Assembly: GCF_024679095.1 (NCBI RefSeq)
Contig: NC_066544.1
Span: 1,930,684 to 1,994,683, forward strand
Source: Eriocheir sinensis
Lineage: Eukaryota; Arthropoda; Malacostraca; Decapoda; Varunidae
Direction of reading: 5' to 3'
Length of the DNA stretch: 64,000 nt
Both the position numbers and the translations under genes were made by a program. This document shows, one piece after another, positions 10,851-28,117 of the stretch. Every line of letters begins with the position of its first letter. Positions within the stretch are counted from its first letter, which is position 1. The notes beneath the pieces were generated by a model. It made no database searches. It saw only the letters and a list, made by a program, of their open reading frames with translations, and was not told the DNA's origin.

Positions 10851-11130
10851 TTATATATTTCTCAAAGTATGCAAGTATGCTTTTATATGAATATGCCTAA
10901 CATTCATCAGCAAATCCATATAGGGAAAAAAAAGTCCCTGTTTTTCTGCCTCTGGTATGATATCTTCTCCAGGACAGTGCAAAACCAAAACAACACAGTC
11001 TGTGGAGCATTTGTTGCATACCACACTCCAGTCAGCACCAAGAAAATGGACCATATCACCAGATTCCTGGACAACTGTGTCACAGTTTAGAAACGTGACA
11101 AGTATTTTCCTCAGGACAAGGTCCTTGTTT
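10851..11130 (-). pseudogene. Unassigned open segment (minus strand)
   Basis: An open frame, extended upstream of its first Met, reads protein-like sequence with Cys residues and a STDCVVLVL string. No start, stop context or splice phase matches LYST, because exons 8 and 9 already join. It may be a fragment of a transposon protein. Function not recognised. Confidence 0.25.
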
Positions 11131-12480
11131 TATTTGCCAGTTAGGATGATCGGTAGGTTTCTCTTTTGCTCATGTGCCAATTACCATGACCAGGCGTGCC
11201 CAGGTCGGTTGGGCGGCTGGCTCGTTGGCTAGGCGGCCTGTGTAGAGGTGCCAGATGTGCATTTTAATGCGGGTTGCCTGCTGCCTAACCTGCTGTCATG
11301 TGCCCTTTCAGGAGTCATCACTCCATTCTGTTGCAGGTGCACATTAGTGTCTGCATTACTGCAGCACAGTTACACCTCTGTGTTGATGAGGAAGTATTGT
11401 GACTATTGTCTGTGTCAAGTTCCTGCCTTGGGGCACGCCCTCGCTTCCACTCAGCCTGGCTGGCCAGAGTTGCCAGCCGCTCGTCCCTCATCTGTGAGGA
11501 CGTAACCTTATAGAACCTTGAGTCTTATATTCTGTTGCTGTGCAGCACTCTGGCATTGTGTTGAGGCTGTATGTTATTGTAAACTAACCAGCCATGTCTT
11601 GGCAGCCAGAAACTATTGCCTGTGTATTTTTCCTGCGTTGGCGACTCTGTTGCCTCAGTTCACCGCTTGGTGCCGTGTCATGACCTGGCCGGTGAGGCGG
11701 TGGCTCGCTTTCTCTGCTCTCAGCCACCTTTCCCGGCGGAGGTAGGCTGCTGTCTTCTGGGAGGAAGGCAGCAGACTTGCCAGGTGCAAGTGTAGCGATG
11801 CAGTTTCCCTCTTGCTGGCGTGTTGGGGTTCCGGGCCTTGCCTAGCGGGGCACAACACGCACGGTTCTTCAGTCCAGCAACGAGTAGTTCTCCTGCTGCG
11901 TCACGTGATCCGTGGCGGCCTCACCCTGACAGCCGCACCCATCACTGGAACACACACTCCTGAGGAGCCCATGGCAGAGGGAAAGCTGCAGCAACGGCAT
12001 CTCATCCTTTCTCTGCACCAAGCTAAGTGGCCAATCATTAGTGTAGCCAGGTCAGGTTAGTACTGCGCACACACGAGAACGTTTAGGCTCAGCTGTGTGT
12101 GTGTGGTGAGCCGTCTTTTGTGTAATAAAGTTTGTACATAGTTGTAAACGCTTTATCAGCTACCTTTGTGTGCACTGAGTGTCCTTGCCAGCTCCGTAAG
12201 GAGAAAACAAGAACCCCACAGGTATAGCGTGAACCTTTGTGTGTTGTGGTCACCACGTGGCAACCTGCACAGGGATCAAGCCATGCTGGGTGACCTCAGC
12301 CATAAGCAGGCCTGAACGAACACAAAGCAACCAGGTAAGTCGTGTTATTCACACTTTTGCAGGGTGTGTACACCTTACTGTGTGTCTTGGCGTGCCACAG
12401 GGATCAAACCTTGTTGGCCCTTTCGCCCTTTTGAGTCCTGCCCTGGTTACACCTATTAACCCCGTGACAAACTGCTGAGA
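11090..12480 (+). repeat. GC-richer block of unknown origin, possibly LTR-derived
   Basis: Base composition is clearly higher in GC than the flanks. It contains an AATAAAG signal near 12124, a repeated CAGGGATCAA motif (12271 and 12398), and GTGACAA at both ends (about 11095 and 12464). The layout is compatible with a decayed LTR, but no paired LTR or pol gene was seen here. Confidence 0.3.
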
Positions 12481-12959
12481 TTAAGGAGCACTTGAAGGAC
12501 AGGGCCATACTGCATTTTAGGCATAGCAAAGCTGTGCATCTGGCAGAGGATGGTGTATTTAATTTCAGGGTTTAATATTATTGCAGATGTGATGTGATAG
12601 TGAGACACTTGATTTTTAGGTGGGCTGAGTTGACTTGAAAACAATAATATTGCAGGTCCTTTGCTATACTATTAATATTAGCAGAATAATAATTTATGTA
12701 ATGAGAATTTTATCTTATAACATGATAAAGATAGCTACATAATGCCCACGTATGTACAAAATATATCATATGGACATGTATTTAATATTACCTTACATTG
12801 TTATGGCAATCAATGTCAATAATCGCTTTGCAAATTAAGACTGAAAATAGCTAAGACACCCCCCTGCCCAAGGAAGTTAGGAGACAATTAAAATTCTTGT
12901 GTTATTAGACATCTACACATTCTTCTGCGAACAAGCCAATTAATTGGTGGTTATGCCTT

Positions 12960-14060
12960 AAATCTCTTAAGACAACAATTTTGGAAAAAAAATAGTTCTT
13001 AAAATGCTCAGAGATATGTATGGTTAAAGAACATTGACAATGCACAGTTTCCCAAATTTATATATTTTTGGTGTAACCAGTACTGCTTGAATTGACAAGT
13101 GTCCTTGAGTAAAGCAATGAAAATGGCGGCCGGGCTGGTGTTGTGAGAAATACATCCCCGTACATACTGATGATGCACAGCTTCTGATATCGTAATTAGC
13201 ATATTATTCCCACCATCACTCGTAGGTTATGACAGACAATTAGGCAAGACACAATTCACACGGTTCTGTTGACACGCGGCATGCAGCTGTTTGTTGTATG
13301 GGTGTGGTTGTGTGGTTTTCAAACAATGCAAATGGCGGCCGGGCTGCTGTTGTGAGAAATATCTCCTCGTACATACTGATGATGCACAGTTTCTGATATC
13401 ATAATTAGCATATTATTCTCACCATTACTCGTATGTTATGACAGACAACTAGGCAAGACACAATTCACGCGGTTCTGGTGACATGCAGCATGCAGCTGTT
13501 TGTTGTATGGGTGTTGTGTGATTTTCAAACAATGCAAATGGCGGCTGGGCTGGCGTTCCATGAAATAACTCCTCGTACAAGACTCATGATGTACAGTTTC
13601 TGATATCATATATATTTACCCCATTATTCTCACCAATATAATAGTTAATAATGAACACATGGATATTTTTTTTCCAATATGATTTTTTATGTAGCTTGTA
13701 CTGCTCGAATTGGCAACAGTGCTCCTTAGTCATTCAAAACAATGCAAATGGCGGCTGGGTCGTGTCGGCCCTGACAGAAAAAAGGGATAACAACAAGGCA
13801 TGGGGGATCCTCCACCGATTTCATTTTTGTATAGTAGTTATTTGATCACCCTGTATTCTATGGTAACATATTACAGTATACGATAGCTATGGACTACGAA
13901 AGATCATAAACAATAATAAAGGTAAGTTTGCAGTTGTTATTGGACACGAAAAAAAAAAAAAAAAAAAAATCCTTAAAACACCCCAAAGAAGAAAATAATC
14001 AATAAAAATTTGTATATTCGGCGTATAGCGCGCAGGGGTAAACTTTAAAGGCATTTTTTA
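12960..14060. mobile_element. MITE-like repeat with internal about 206-bp tandem units
   Basis: Homologous to 27447-28117. Three partial repeats of a unit containing AATGGCGGCCGGGCTG, then ATACTGATGATGCACAG, and CATGCAGCTGTTTGTTGTAT begin near 13122, 13330 and 13536. The 27-kb copy has fewer units. It appears non-autonomous; the ends here are decayed. Confidence 0.6.
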
Positions 14061-14065
14061 TTTGA

Positions 14066-14580
14066 AAAGGTGTGTTATATCGCAAATCTGATAAGTGCTT
14101 TTTCAGTGTTTTCAATACCCCAAGTTTCGCGGTCCTCGAGTTTAGCGTTATACCCATGGAATGAAGCAAGCGCGAAACTCTGGTAAGTGTGGTATTTAAG
14201 GTTGTGGCTGCCTGTAGTGGATCGCATAGTTGTCGGGTGTAAATAATTGTCTTTGTTTATGTCTACTAAATTGTTTGTGATTTTATATAGCATTTGTTGT
14301 CTGTGTATTTGTCTTCGTGTTGCTTATGGGTCCAGTTTTATGTCTTGTTTAAGCAAAGTAGTGTGTCTGTAATCATATCTGGCCCATCTTGCAGCTTTGT
14401 TTTGTATGGCCTCTAATTTATTTATGTTATTGTTAGTGTGTGGGTCCCAGACGGTGTTACAATATTCTATGTGTGGCCAAACGAGTGGTTTGTATGCGAG
14501 AATTTTGATGTTTGTGTTACACCTGCTAAGGTTCCTACGCACAAACCCCAGGGCTCTGTGAGCTTTGACACTCGTGGTTC
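14066..14580 (-). pseudogene. CR1-like LINE 3'-terminal fragment
   Basis: Minus-strand frames give [34 protein letters not shown], then MLYKITNNLVDI..., and a further SFALASFH block. These are the conserved C-terminal motifs of CR1/Jockey-type LINEs. Frames are split near 14300. Only the extreme 3' end of the element is present. Confidence 0.7.
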
Positions 14581-14683
14581 AAACCTGTTTATTATATTTT
14601 TTTTCAAATGCCTGCCGAAATTGGGGGGTGCGTCTTATAAGCCCATGCATCTTATAAGCCGTCAAATACAGTATGTATGTATG

Positions 14684-14690
<7 letters not shown>

Positions 14691-14772
<82 letters not shown>
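14691..14772. repeat. (TA)n array abutting a Tigger-type end
   Basis: About 80 bases of TA, just left of the element that begins at 14788. It is one of many TA arrays at Tigger-type ends in this window. Confidence 0.9.
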
Positions 14773-14777
<5 letters not shown>

Positions 14778-14787
14778 CATATACATA

Positions 14788-15611
14788 CAGTAGAACCCAT
14801 TTAGCGCGAGAATTAGGTGGATGAATGATGTCGCGCTAACTGAATTCGTGCTAATTGAATAGAGTAACCAATATGAAAAAAAATATTTGGTGCACATGTG
14901 GGTCTGACTTTTGGGTTTAATAATTACTCAAAATAATCACTCGCATTAAAAAAAAAAAAACCTACGATTGGCTGAGCTCTGAAAATACGCTTGTGATTCG
15001 CTGGGAGTTCGATGACATCATCGCCGGCGCTCACCCGGTCAGCGGCCTCGCTGCCTTAAGGTAGTATCACACTGGCCGTTTTCTTCTAACTGTTGTGGCT
15101 ACTGGCAATGCCCGTGCGCCCATCCGGGAGCAAGTTGTTGGTTCACCGTAACCTGGAGTCACACTGAGCCCTTTTCTTCCCACCGTGTTGGTGGCAGCTT
15201 GGACAACTGGCAAATCCAAATTTTCCGGGTGTGCGTCACACACGGCCAAGGTCAGTTGCCCATATCCACATCCTTCTTCTTCTTCTTCTTTTGACCTGTG
15301 ACGCTTTGTATCGCTTCTTAGGTCCTCCTCCTTTTGTTCCTCTTTTCTTCTTTTTCACTTATACACACTTTTCTTTTCAGTATTACAACGTAAACAAAGT
15401 ACTTGCCCTGTATCAACATGGCGTCGTCTGCTAAAGTAAGGGCTTTCGCGGCTTGTGCCATGCATCATGGCAGCTTGGCGCAATTTTCAAAATTCAGTCC
15501 TGGTGGCTGCTCGCGGTAACTGAGGCTTTCGCGCTAATTAATTGTTTTTCTTGGTAGATGGTGGCTCATGCTAATTGCAGTTCGCTAATTGATCTCGCTA
15601 AGTGGGCTCTA

Positions 15612-15614
<3 letters not shown>
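14788..15614. mobile_element. Tigger-type element, family M6 copy 1 (reference for the empty TTAA site)
   Basis: Ends CAGTAGAACCCATTTAGCG and the complementary CGCTAAGTGGGCTCTACTG are flanked by TA at 14786-14787 and 15615-15616. The interior carries the conserved string CTGCCTTAAGG at 15051-15061. In the copies at 29550 and 41573 the same TTAA is occupied by inserted elements. It also contains ATGGCGTCGTCTGCTAAAGT near 15418, which opens a short frame also found in both arms of the 44.5-45.7 kb repeat. Confidence 0.85.
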
Positions 15615-16430
<816 letters not shown>

Positions 16431-16578
16431 CTGAAGCTAGAAGGGTCATTTAAGCTGAGAATGTCAGCAGTGTAGTTACACAGGACAAAAGGAAACACTG
16501 GGTACTGCATGAGGTCATTGAAGGACCGGCCTGCCAGCTTGTTTAGTTGAGTTAGGTATTCGAAGTTGGTCATGTGTC
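16431..16578 (-). CDS. LYST: LYST exon 8 (start of BEACH domain)
   Basis: Encodes [20 protein letters not shown] and continues with [14 protein letters not shown]. The NFEYL...LN..AGR.FND...YPVFPW/F pattern is the beginning of every BEACH domain. Acceptor caacag, donor CAG|GTGAGT. The exon is 148 nt; its first two bases join the last base of exon 7 and it leaves in phase 2. The BEACH domain acts with the PH-BEACH fold encoded by exons 5 and 6. This is the strongest single piece of evidence for the gene family. Confidence 0.93.
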
Positions 16579-16802
16579 CTGTTGATCCATAAATTCATCA
16601 CTAAATATATATATCATCTCTGCTTCAAAATACTGAATACATCCACACTACCAAGGTTGTGTGGACATAGAAATCAACCCTACTTATTATTTTCACTCAT
16701 TTTTAAAGATTTGATACATGTTTACTTGTTTCAGCTTAGTTTTCCTACTGAACACATTATTTACTGCAACAATGGTGATTACAGATAAAAGCTCAAACTC
16801 AC

Positions 16803-16887
16803 CATCACGCCAGCGGGTCGTGACTTCAGGAAGAGTGGCTTTGCTCAGCAGGCTGGGCATGTCTGACATACTCAGTACACTAATAAT
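16803..16887 (-). CDS. LYST: LYST exon 7 (PH-BEACH to BEACH linker)
   Basis: Encodes MSDMPSLLSKATLPEVTTRW. This matches the linker in LYST proteins between the PH-BEACH and BEACH domains, where a P-x-LL and later T-x-x-W pattern precedes the BEACH start. Acceptor ttttctcag, donor GATG|GTGAGT. 85 nt, entering in phase 0 and leaving in phase 1. Exons 7 and 8 are separated by a 224-bp intron. Confidence 0.85.
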
Positions 16888-17404
16888 CTGAGAAAACAAA
16901 AAGTTATTTATAATAGGTGAGTGAAGTAACAGAAAACACACGCCACAAAGTTGGTTTATCTTTTTATTTTACACTCATCTCGCGAATTTCCGGACCTTGA
17001 TTTCCTGGATCACTTTTCCTCAACAAAATACAGGGCAGCTTACCATTTATCTGTGGGATGAGCGAGCCTGCTTTTTGAAGTACAACTCCATCCTCTAGCT
17101 AAGATGTGATCAGTTTTATTAATGTATGTGAGTGTGAAAAAAGTAACTTTACGAAGATCGGTTGAACCAAACGGTGTCAGTACATTTATTGCAGCAATAG
17201 ATAAACCTAGACATGTAAGTCATGGTGAGGGCTTGATGGGAAGGGGAGGGGGGCATGAGGGGATACAGGATAAATTATAGGTCTCAAGTCAGAGTATAAC
17301 TGTACTTTTTTCATTAGTTATTTGTTTAGGTTTTCGAGTCTAGAGACTCTAGGTGAGCAGTTATTGTATTGCTTTATACTGACAAAGAAGAGAAAAGTAT
17401 AAAA

Positions 17405-17705
17405 GGTAGAGGTAAAGTTGGGGGCATACGCTGTAGCAGCGCATGGCCTCGGTGCTCATCTCTGTGACATTGGCCCTTGAGCATGTGATGGGAGGGAGCC
17501 CATTTCCCCGGGACACAGGGCCAGTGTGACATCTGGGTTGCCACAGTTTACCTTCCCCAGGTTTCCCCAGGTACCATATATCGACCAACCCGAAAGGGAG
17601 GATGAACAGCTGGGTGAGTTGCACCCCGACTGCCCGGGCCAGGATTTGAACCCGGACCCGCGGAGTAGAAGCCAGGCGCGCTGACCACTAGACTATGGAG
17701 GCGAA
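17405..17705 (-). mobile_element. tRNA-derived SINE (type A), minus strand
   Basis: The reverse strand starts GCCTCCATAGTCTAGTGGTC and has a B-box-like GGTTCAAATCC, giving a tRNA-like head. The body shares long stretches (CTCAAGGGCCA, CCTGTGTCCC) with the copy at 48351-48640. There is no matching 3' acceptor strand, so it is not a tRNA gene. Confidence 0.75.
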
Positions 17706-17739
17706 TAATCATGATTAAATCATAAATTCAAACTGTGCT

Positions 17740-17832
17740 CTCTGATACTTTCACATTCTAGGAATCTTGAGACTCTCAGAAGAATCTCACTACCCCTAGA
17801 GAGGTCACAACTCCCAGTTTGAGAACCACTGC
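17740..17832. mobile_element. hAT-type terminal fragment
   Basis: Ends in CCCAGTTTGAGAACCACTG. Its complement, CAGTGGTTCTCAAACTGGG, is the classic terminal repeat of Charlie-like hAT elements. Only this end is visible. Confidence 0.5.
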
Positions 17833-18248
17833 GCTACATGGCCGCGTGTGCACCAGACATATTTGTTTATTGTTGTGTCATGCTGTTAAATGGCCACACT
17901 ATGACCTTACCTTTGCATGTATATACAGTATGTACTGGAAACAAGTACATAAATAATTTACATCATTATAATATTTTTGGACATCTGGAGAGTTGAAGAA
18001 GAGAATGGTAAATGCTGCATCACTGTCATCATCTTGTCATTATTTTGTTTGTGTGTCGGTTGAGCAGCTGCTTGTAGTGATGCTCCAGTTTGTAGTACCC
18101 ATTTCATATTTTTAGTACCTGAATTTCATAGAAAGAAGCATTCATTAGTAAATAATTCACAGTAGTATATGCCTGGATTCAAAAAAAGAAAATGGCAGTC
18201 ACTTCATGACCAATGCCAATGTTACGTCCTTCGCTGACACATTATGTA

Positions 18249-19372
18249 CTGGATTTCCCGCCAAGTAAGACGCACCTATAATTTGACAAGGTATATTTAG
18301 AAAAAAAAAAAAAATAAATAAATAAATAAATAAATAAAAAATAAATAAATAAATAAATAAATAAAATAAAATAAAACTACACATTTTCCTTGAATTTAAT
18401 GTATCTGCAGTATTACATTTAACCACCACCTTACTTACAATTATTACTATTATACTGTATGTTGCTTTGACGAGTTACAGTGCTCTTATCCCGAGCAGCT
18501 GTGACTTTAAAATGGTAAACAAAAGGGTTGGTTTGTAGATTCATTCACTGCACAGTGTGCAGGCGGTAACTTTCACCAAGCTACTGAGGGAACTAATCAC
18601 ACAGGGATGCTACGTTTGATGGGCAATCTTGGTCTCAATCTTGACTTTCAGAGACCGTATACCTACTTTCAATTAGAAATAGATGTTGATTAATTTCTGT
18701 CAATCATATTATGTTTTATATATAGTTATTTTTACAATGTGAAACAAAAATGCGTTTACAATTAACACTTCATTCATCCATGGATATCAGTTCTTTTGAA
18801 CATGTATCACAGAAAACGTCAGCTGACCAGGCCGCTGCACAGCAGAAATACCCCCAAACTAATCCGCCCAAGTCCGCCCCACGGTCGCCAAGCAGTCATG
18901 TCAGGCAGCACCCTGCTCAACCAAAATTGTTCCCGTGTAATAGCCACTTTAACCATCACCACCAAGGTACCCCCGACACACTGGTGACTGGAGCACTGCG
19001 GCAGTGTTGTGTTTTGTGTTTACGCCGCGTCACATGTGGTGCATCTTCTTCTTCTTGTAACCTGTACGGTTTTATCGCTTCATATGTCCTCCTCCTATCT
19101 TCTACTTATTCACACTTTCCTTTTCCATTGCATCACACTATTCATTATTTAAATCAATTAAAATTTGTACCTTTGGCGTATACCGTGCAGGGGTAACTTT
19201 TTTCTGAATGAAGAAAGTGCGCTTATACTTAGCAAAATACAGTATATTTCATTCTGGGGACATCTGGGAACTATTGTGTCAAACGGAGGTGTTTTGGTTG
19301 TTAGTTTCGTATCAGTAACAATAACCCCTAGGCCTACCAAAACCTAACCATCGGGGTAAAAGACGCAAGGTG

Positions 19373-19410
<38 letters not shown>

Positions 19411-19428
19411 ATATGGCGGGAAATACGG
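18249..19428. mobile_element. TA-flanked MITE in LYST intron 6
   Basis: Ends CTGGATTTCCCGCCAAGTA and, from the other side, CCGTATTTCCCGCCATATAG, with TA at 18247-18248 and 19429-19430. The interior has a poly-A/T tract, a (TAAA)n stretch at 18312-18370, and a body at about 19030-19195 that resembles the M6 interior. No transposase is visible. Confidence 0.75.
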
Positions 19429-19430
19429 TA

Positions 19431-19980
19431 AGTTTTCAACTAACTTGCTATTTTAATCTCTTAAATGTGCTGCTTAATTAAATATGCTGGGCAGAGTGAG
19501 GTAAAAGTCTGGGGCAGATATTGAATATTGACGATTGCTAGACCAAGTATGGTAAATGTCTGGGAGCAAGCCGTGGCCTCTGGACTGCAGCAAAATCTGA
19601 TTCCCTAACTTTTGTTGTTATTGGACAGCTGCTCCCCCTTCTAGTCTGAAAATGAGGGCTGAACGTACTTGTATGAACACTTATCACTTAGTATCAAACA
19701 CAATGGAAGACAAAGCATCAACATACAAATTAACATATTGTCATCCTTCCAGTGTAAATCAAAGTACTTAAAATTACATTTTAAATTATGATCATTATAA
19801 ATATACTGCCAACACAATAACCTTTTATTCCAACCACTGATATCTCTGACTATCCTTAAAATTATTCCAAAACCTCTCCAAAATCACTCCCTGCAACTCT
19901 TTCAACTGATTCACCATCACATTATATGTTTCACAAGTCTTTAGCCCTCACCTATCTTACCACTCCTTATCTGGTCTTAC
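19431..19980. other. LYST intron sequence, no gene seen
   Basis: AT-rich, largely unique sequence up to the donor side of exon 6. Nothing further recognised. Confidence 0.5.
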
Positions 19981-20142
19981 CTGATTGCGGTGCTGAGTGT
20001 CAGTGAAGGCTAGAAGCACTGAATGACCACTAGTGAGGAAAAGCTCCAGTGCACAGTCCTGAAGTTGGTAGCGGCGGATATGTATCTCCCTCACAGTATC
20101 CAATGGCCATGTGACAGACACCACTTCACTACTGGTGCCACT
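19981..20142 (-). CDS. LYST: LYST exon 6 (PH-BEACH domain, second half)
   Basis: Encodes SGTSSEVVSVTWPLD, then VREIHIRRYQLQDCALELFL and TSGHSVLLAFTD. This is the second half of a PH-BEACH domain: a W and the conserved I-x-x-(V/I)-H-x-R-R-Y-x-L-x-x-x-A-x-E-(I/L)-F pattern, then the LLAF strand. Acceptor gtacag, donor CAG|GTAAGA. 162 nt, 54 codons, phase 0 at both ends. Confidence 0.92.
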
Positions 20143-20569
20143 CTGTACATCAAGGAAAGTGTTTGATTATCATCAGCAATTCAACTTCTTTTAATATATA
20201 CATGCCTCCTCCACTTCTCTTCTTATGAATTAACATTTTCTTCGGCAATCAAACACATTAGGTACTTTAAAAAAGAATCATGATAAATATATCTTGGGTG
20301 GTGATGAGAAAGTTATTTTTTCTAAAATATAGATAAATAAATGAGTGATACATTTTTATACCGGTGCATCTTCAACACCATATAATTTGGCCTTATTTCT
20401 TTCACTATGTAAAAAGGAGTAGGATATCAACTTTTTTCAACAATTACATTCAAGTGAATCCCCAGGTCATGTTTTAGGCTATTCTCTATAAATACATACA
20501 TATTCCTACATCCTTTCTAATTAAAATAAGTTGTTCAAGCAAGTGGGATTTTGCTAAGCTGAATTTTGA

Positions 20570-20700
20570 TAGAGAACATAAAAACGTAAGGAGTCTGCAA
20601 GGGGCCGATTGGCCTATACAAGGCAGCTCCTGTAGACCTAACCCAATCTAACCTCACTATCCATGAATTTATCCATGGAGACAGAAATGCACCTGGGTTT
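20570..20700 (-). pseudogene. CR1-like LINE 3' tail
   Basis: The reverse strand reads GGAGCTGCCTTGTATAGGCC then CTTGCAGACTCC near a GTTCT-type tail. It is homologous to the plus-strand end at 61480-61605, which has the tandem GTTCTTAT tail. Confidence 0.65.
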
Positions 20701-20745
20701 ATTTCTTGCAAGAGAACCTGACAGCCCCAGTTTCTTCTCCCAGAC

Positions 20746-20750
<5 letters not shown>

Positions 20751-20814
<64 letters not shown>
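20751..20814. repeat. (GA)n array
   Basis: About 64 bases of GA, immediately upstream of the LINE E leader. Confidence 0.95.
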
Positions 20815-20817
<3 letters not shown>

Positions 20818-20829
20818 GTAGGAAGACAC

Positions 20830-24907
<4,078 letters not shown>

Positions 24908-24914
24908 TATATAC

Positions 24915-25524
<610 letters not shown>

Positions 25525-25582
<58 letters not shown>

Positions 25583-25747
25583 ATATATATATATATATCC
25601 ATGTGACTGTTTTATTGTATCAACTAAGCACCTTCATCTTTCGGCAAATTTGCTGAGAGAGTAAGATAAGCAAACTCAGTCAACATACATGCATAGTTAA
25701 TGCACTAGAATGGTCCCATGTCACTGGCAACCTGAGATCACTCACTT

Positions 25748-25828
<81 letters not shown>

Positions 25829-25855
25829 GTGTACGTATATATACGCATATATACG

Positions 25856-25940
<85 letters not shown>
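25525..25940. repeat. Four (TA)n and (CA)n arrays
   Basis: TA arrays at about 25525-25598, 25750-25813 and 25862-25940, with CACACAC at 25813-25828. Confidence 0.9.
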
Positions 25941-25943
<3 letters not shown>

Positions 25944-26311
25944 GGGTAGGTGGTGGCTGAACGGATAGCAAGACGGCCCTGCGTTCAAGAGGACGCGAGT
26001 TCAATCCCTGACCGGTGCCACCAAGCTGGGATTTTTCAGTCGCTGCCGAGTGGATTAAAACTACCCACATGCTGTCCAGAAGACCACCTATTAACCCGGA
26101 CTCTAGATTCTAGGATTAAAAATGAGGTCCGGGAGGGCAGCATGAGCCAATGCAAGATGGAGCCACTATAAACACTCGCCTGTGCCAGAACGGGCTGGGC
26201 GACCATCAGGACCCACCGGGAAGAAGCCTTGGACTGACCATCAGGATCCACCGGGAAGAAGCCTACCGGCGCAATAGGTCACGATTTAAAAAAAAAAAAA
26301 AAAAAAAAAAA
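25941..26311 (+). mobile_element. tRNA-derived SINE (type B), complete copy
   Basis: Starts GTAGGGTAGGTGGTGGCTGA with a tRNA-like head carrying the B box GAGTTCAATCCC near 25997. The body ends with CGGCGCAATAGG and a poly-A run at 26288-26311. Sister copies: 24990-25207, 36220-36322 (minus strand) and 45790-45885. Confidence 0.85.
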
Positions 26312-26329
26312 ACCGTATATATATATATA

Positions 26330-26377
<48 letters not shown>

Positions 26378-27232
26378 TAGTCGTCCCTCAAATAGTACGG
26401 GGGTTAGGGACCCGGGATCCCCGTACTATTCGAAAATCCACATAAAATTTGTGTCCCCCTTAGAAACACATCTGGGCTGCGTTTGACAGAGGGAATTGGG
26501 ACTCTCGGAACGTCCCGAGTGCTCTCAAACGCGTGACGCGGCAGCATGAGTTGCCAACTCGGCATGTCCGCTGGCTCCCGGCTTTGAGAGATGGAGCACC
26601 TCGTGCTGTGATGATGTCATTAGCAAATATGGCGGCCCAAACAAACACAAGTGTTTCCATTGCATTTCACCTCTCTGTGCCACCATAACCACTGCAGCTT
26701 GCCAGGACAGCTAGTAATGCATGTTAAACGTCACCAGGAAGATTAGCATACGCCATTTTGCTGCGAGTTAGACGCTGTTACCATAGCAATGACAAGGCTC
26801 AGTAAAAGGATAGCCTTTGTCTCCACTTTTGCAGCGCTCATGGAGCACTGGCAGTTACTGCGGCAAGAGGGAGTAAGCCGTTTCAAAGGCTGTAGTTGGG
26901 ACCGAAAGGGACAACTACCTCCTGAACCAAGACCAAGACCAAGATGATAGATACAGCCAACATTGCTCTCATTCACGTGGTATGCTTTCCCTACTGCAGC
27001 GTAACTCATCCCAAAACGTAACTTCTCCAAAATCTGAATTCTTCTGCACAGTGAACACCTTTCTCGAACGCTTTGGGGTGCTTTCAGCAGGTGTTTTGGT
27101 AGAACAGTGTTGCCACTCATGCCATGGCTGGTGCGACGAGCGGGAAACTTAAAAATACTAAAAAAAATCTTCCATGACAATCCGTGTAAAACCGAAACCA
27201 TACTATTGGAAACCGTACTATTTGAGTGACAA

Positions 27233-27235
<3 letters not shown>
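26378..27235. mobile_element. Tigger-type element with transposase remnant on the minus strand
   Basis: Ends AGTCGTCCCTCAAATAGTAC and GTACTATTTGAGTGACAACTG. On the minus strand, at about 27010-26935, RRIQILEKLRFGMSYAAVGK followed by AYHVNESNV matches the N-terminal CENPB/psq-type helix-turn-helix of Tigger transposases (RxxILExxxxGxSxxxVGxxYxVxESTV). The catalytic DDE region is absent, so the copy is dead. Confidence 0.8.
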
Positions 27236-27238
<3 letters not shown>

Positions 27239-27291
<53 letters not shown>

Positions 27292-27308
27292 TATATATAT
27301 ATATATAT

Positions 27309-27339
<31 letters not shown>
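27239..27339. repeat. (TA)n and (GATA)n array
   Basis: About 60 bases of TA, then ATAG repeats up to the next element end. Confidence 0.9.
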
Positions 27340-27341
27340 CA

Positions 27342-27444
27342 CAGGTAACTCTCGATTTACGCGAGTATTGCGTCCTTGAAGAGGTCGCGTAAATAAAAAA
27401 ACAATGTAAATCAAACAAGAGGTAGGTTTCTGGCGAAAAATAAA
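27342..27444. mobile_element. M2 family copy 3, truncated by an insertion
   Basis: Starts with the M2 end CAGGTAACTC and runs about 100 bases before a TA-flanked element interrupts it. The right M2 end is not seen downstream. Confidence 0.75.
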
Positions 27445-27446
27445 TA

Positions 27447-28117
27447 CCGTATTTTGCGGCGTATAACACGCACCCCAAACTTTAAGACGACAATTTTGAA
27501 GAAAAAAAAAAAGTTCTTAAAATGCTCAGAAATATGTACGGGTTACAGAACATTGACAATGTACAGTTTCCTGAAATTTATATATTTTTGGTGTAATCTT
27601 TACTGCTTGAATTGACAAGTGTCCTTCAGTAAAGCAATGAAAATGGCGGCCGGGCTGGTGTTGTGAGAAATACATCCCCGTAAACATACTGATGATGCAC
27701 AGCTTCTGATATCATAATAAGCATATTATTCCCACCATCACTCGTAAGTTATGACAGACAACTAGGGAAGACACAATTCACACGGTTCTGGTGACATGCG
27801 GCATGCAGCTGTTTGTTGTATGGGTGTGGTTGTGTGGTTTGTAAACAATGCAAATGGCGGCCGGGCTGGTATTGTGCGAAATAACTCCTCGTACAAGACT
27901 CATGATGTACAGTTTCTGATATCATATTTACCCCATTGTTCTCACTAATATTAATAATGAATAATGAACACATGGATATTTTTTTCCAATATGATTTTTT
28001 TATGTAGCTTGTACTGCTCCTTAGTCATACAATCGTAAGCCACCTGTGACATCAAGATCAAGATCATACAAATGGCGCCCGACGGGAAAACGGGATAACA
28101 GCAGGGCATGGGCGATC
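27447..28117. mobile_element. MITE-like repeat homologous to 12960-14060
   Basis: Starts with CCGTATTTTGCGGCGTATAA after a TA and shares the body with 12960-14060, including the about 210-bp tandem units (here two). It ends near the RTE fragment at 28118; a matching right end was not found. Confidence 0.65.

Noticed and set aside
17630..17705. tRNA gene on the minus strand
   Set aside because: It has A- and B-box-like parts but no paired acceptor stem and a SINE body continues; the related copy at 48351 shows the same structure.
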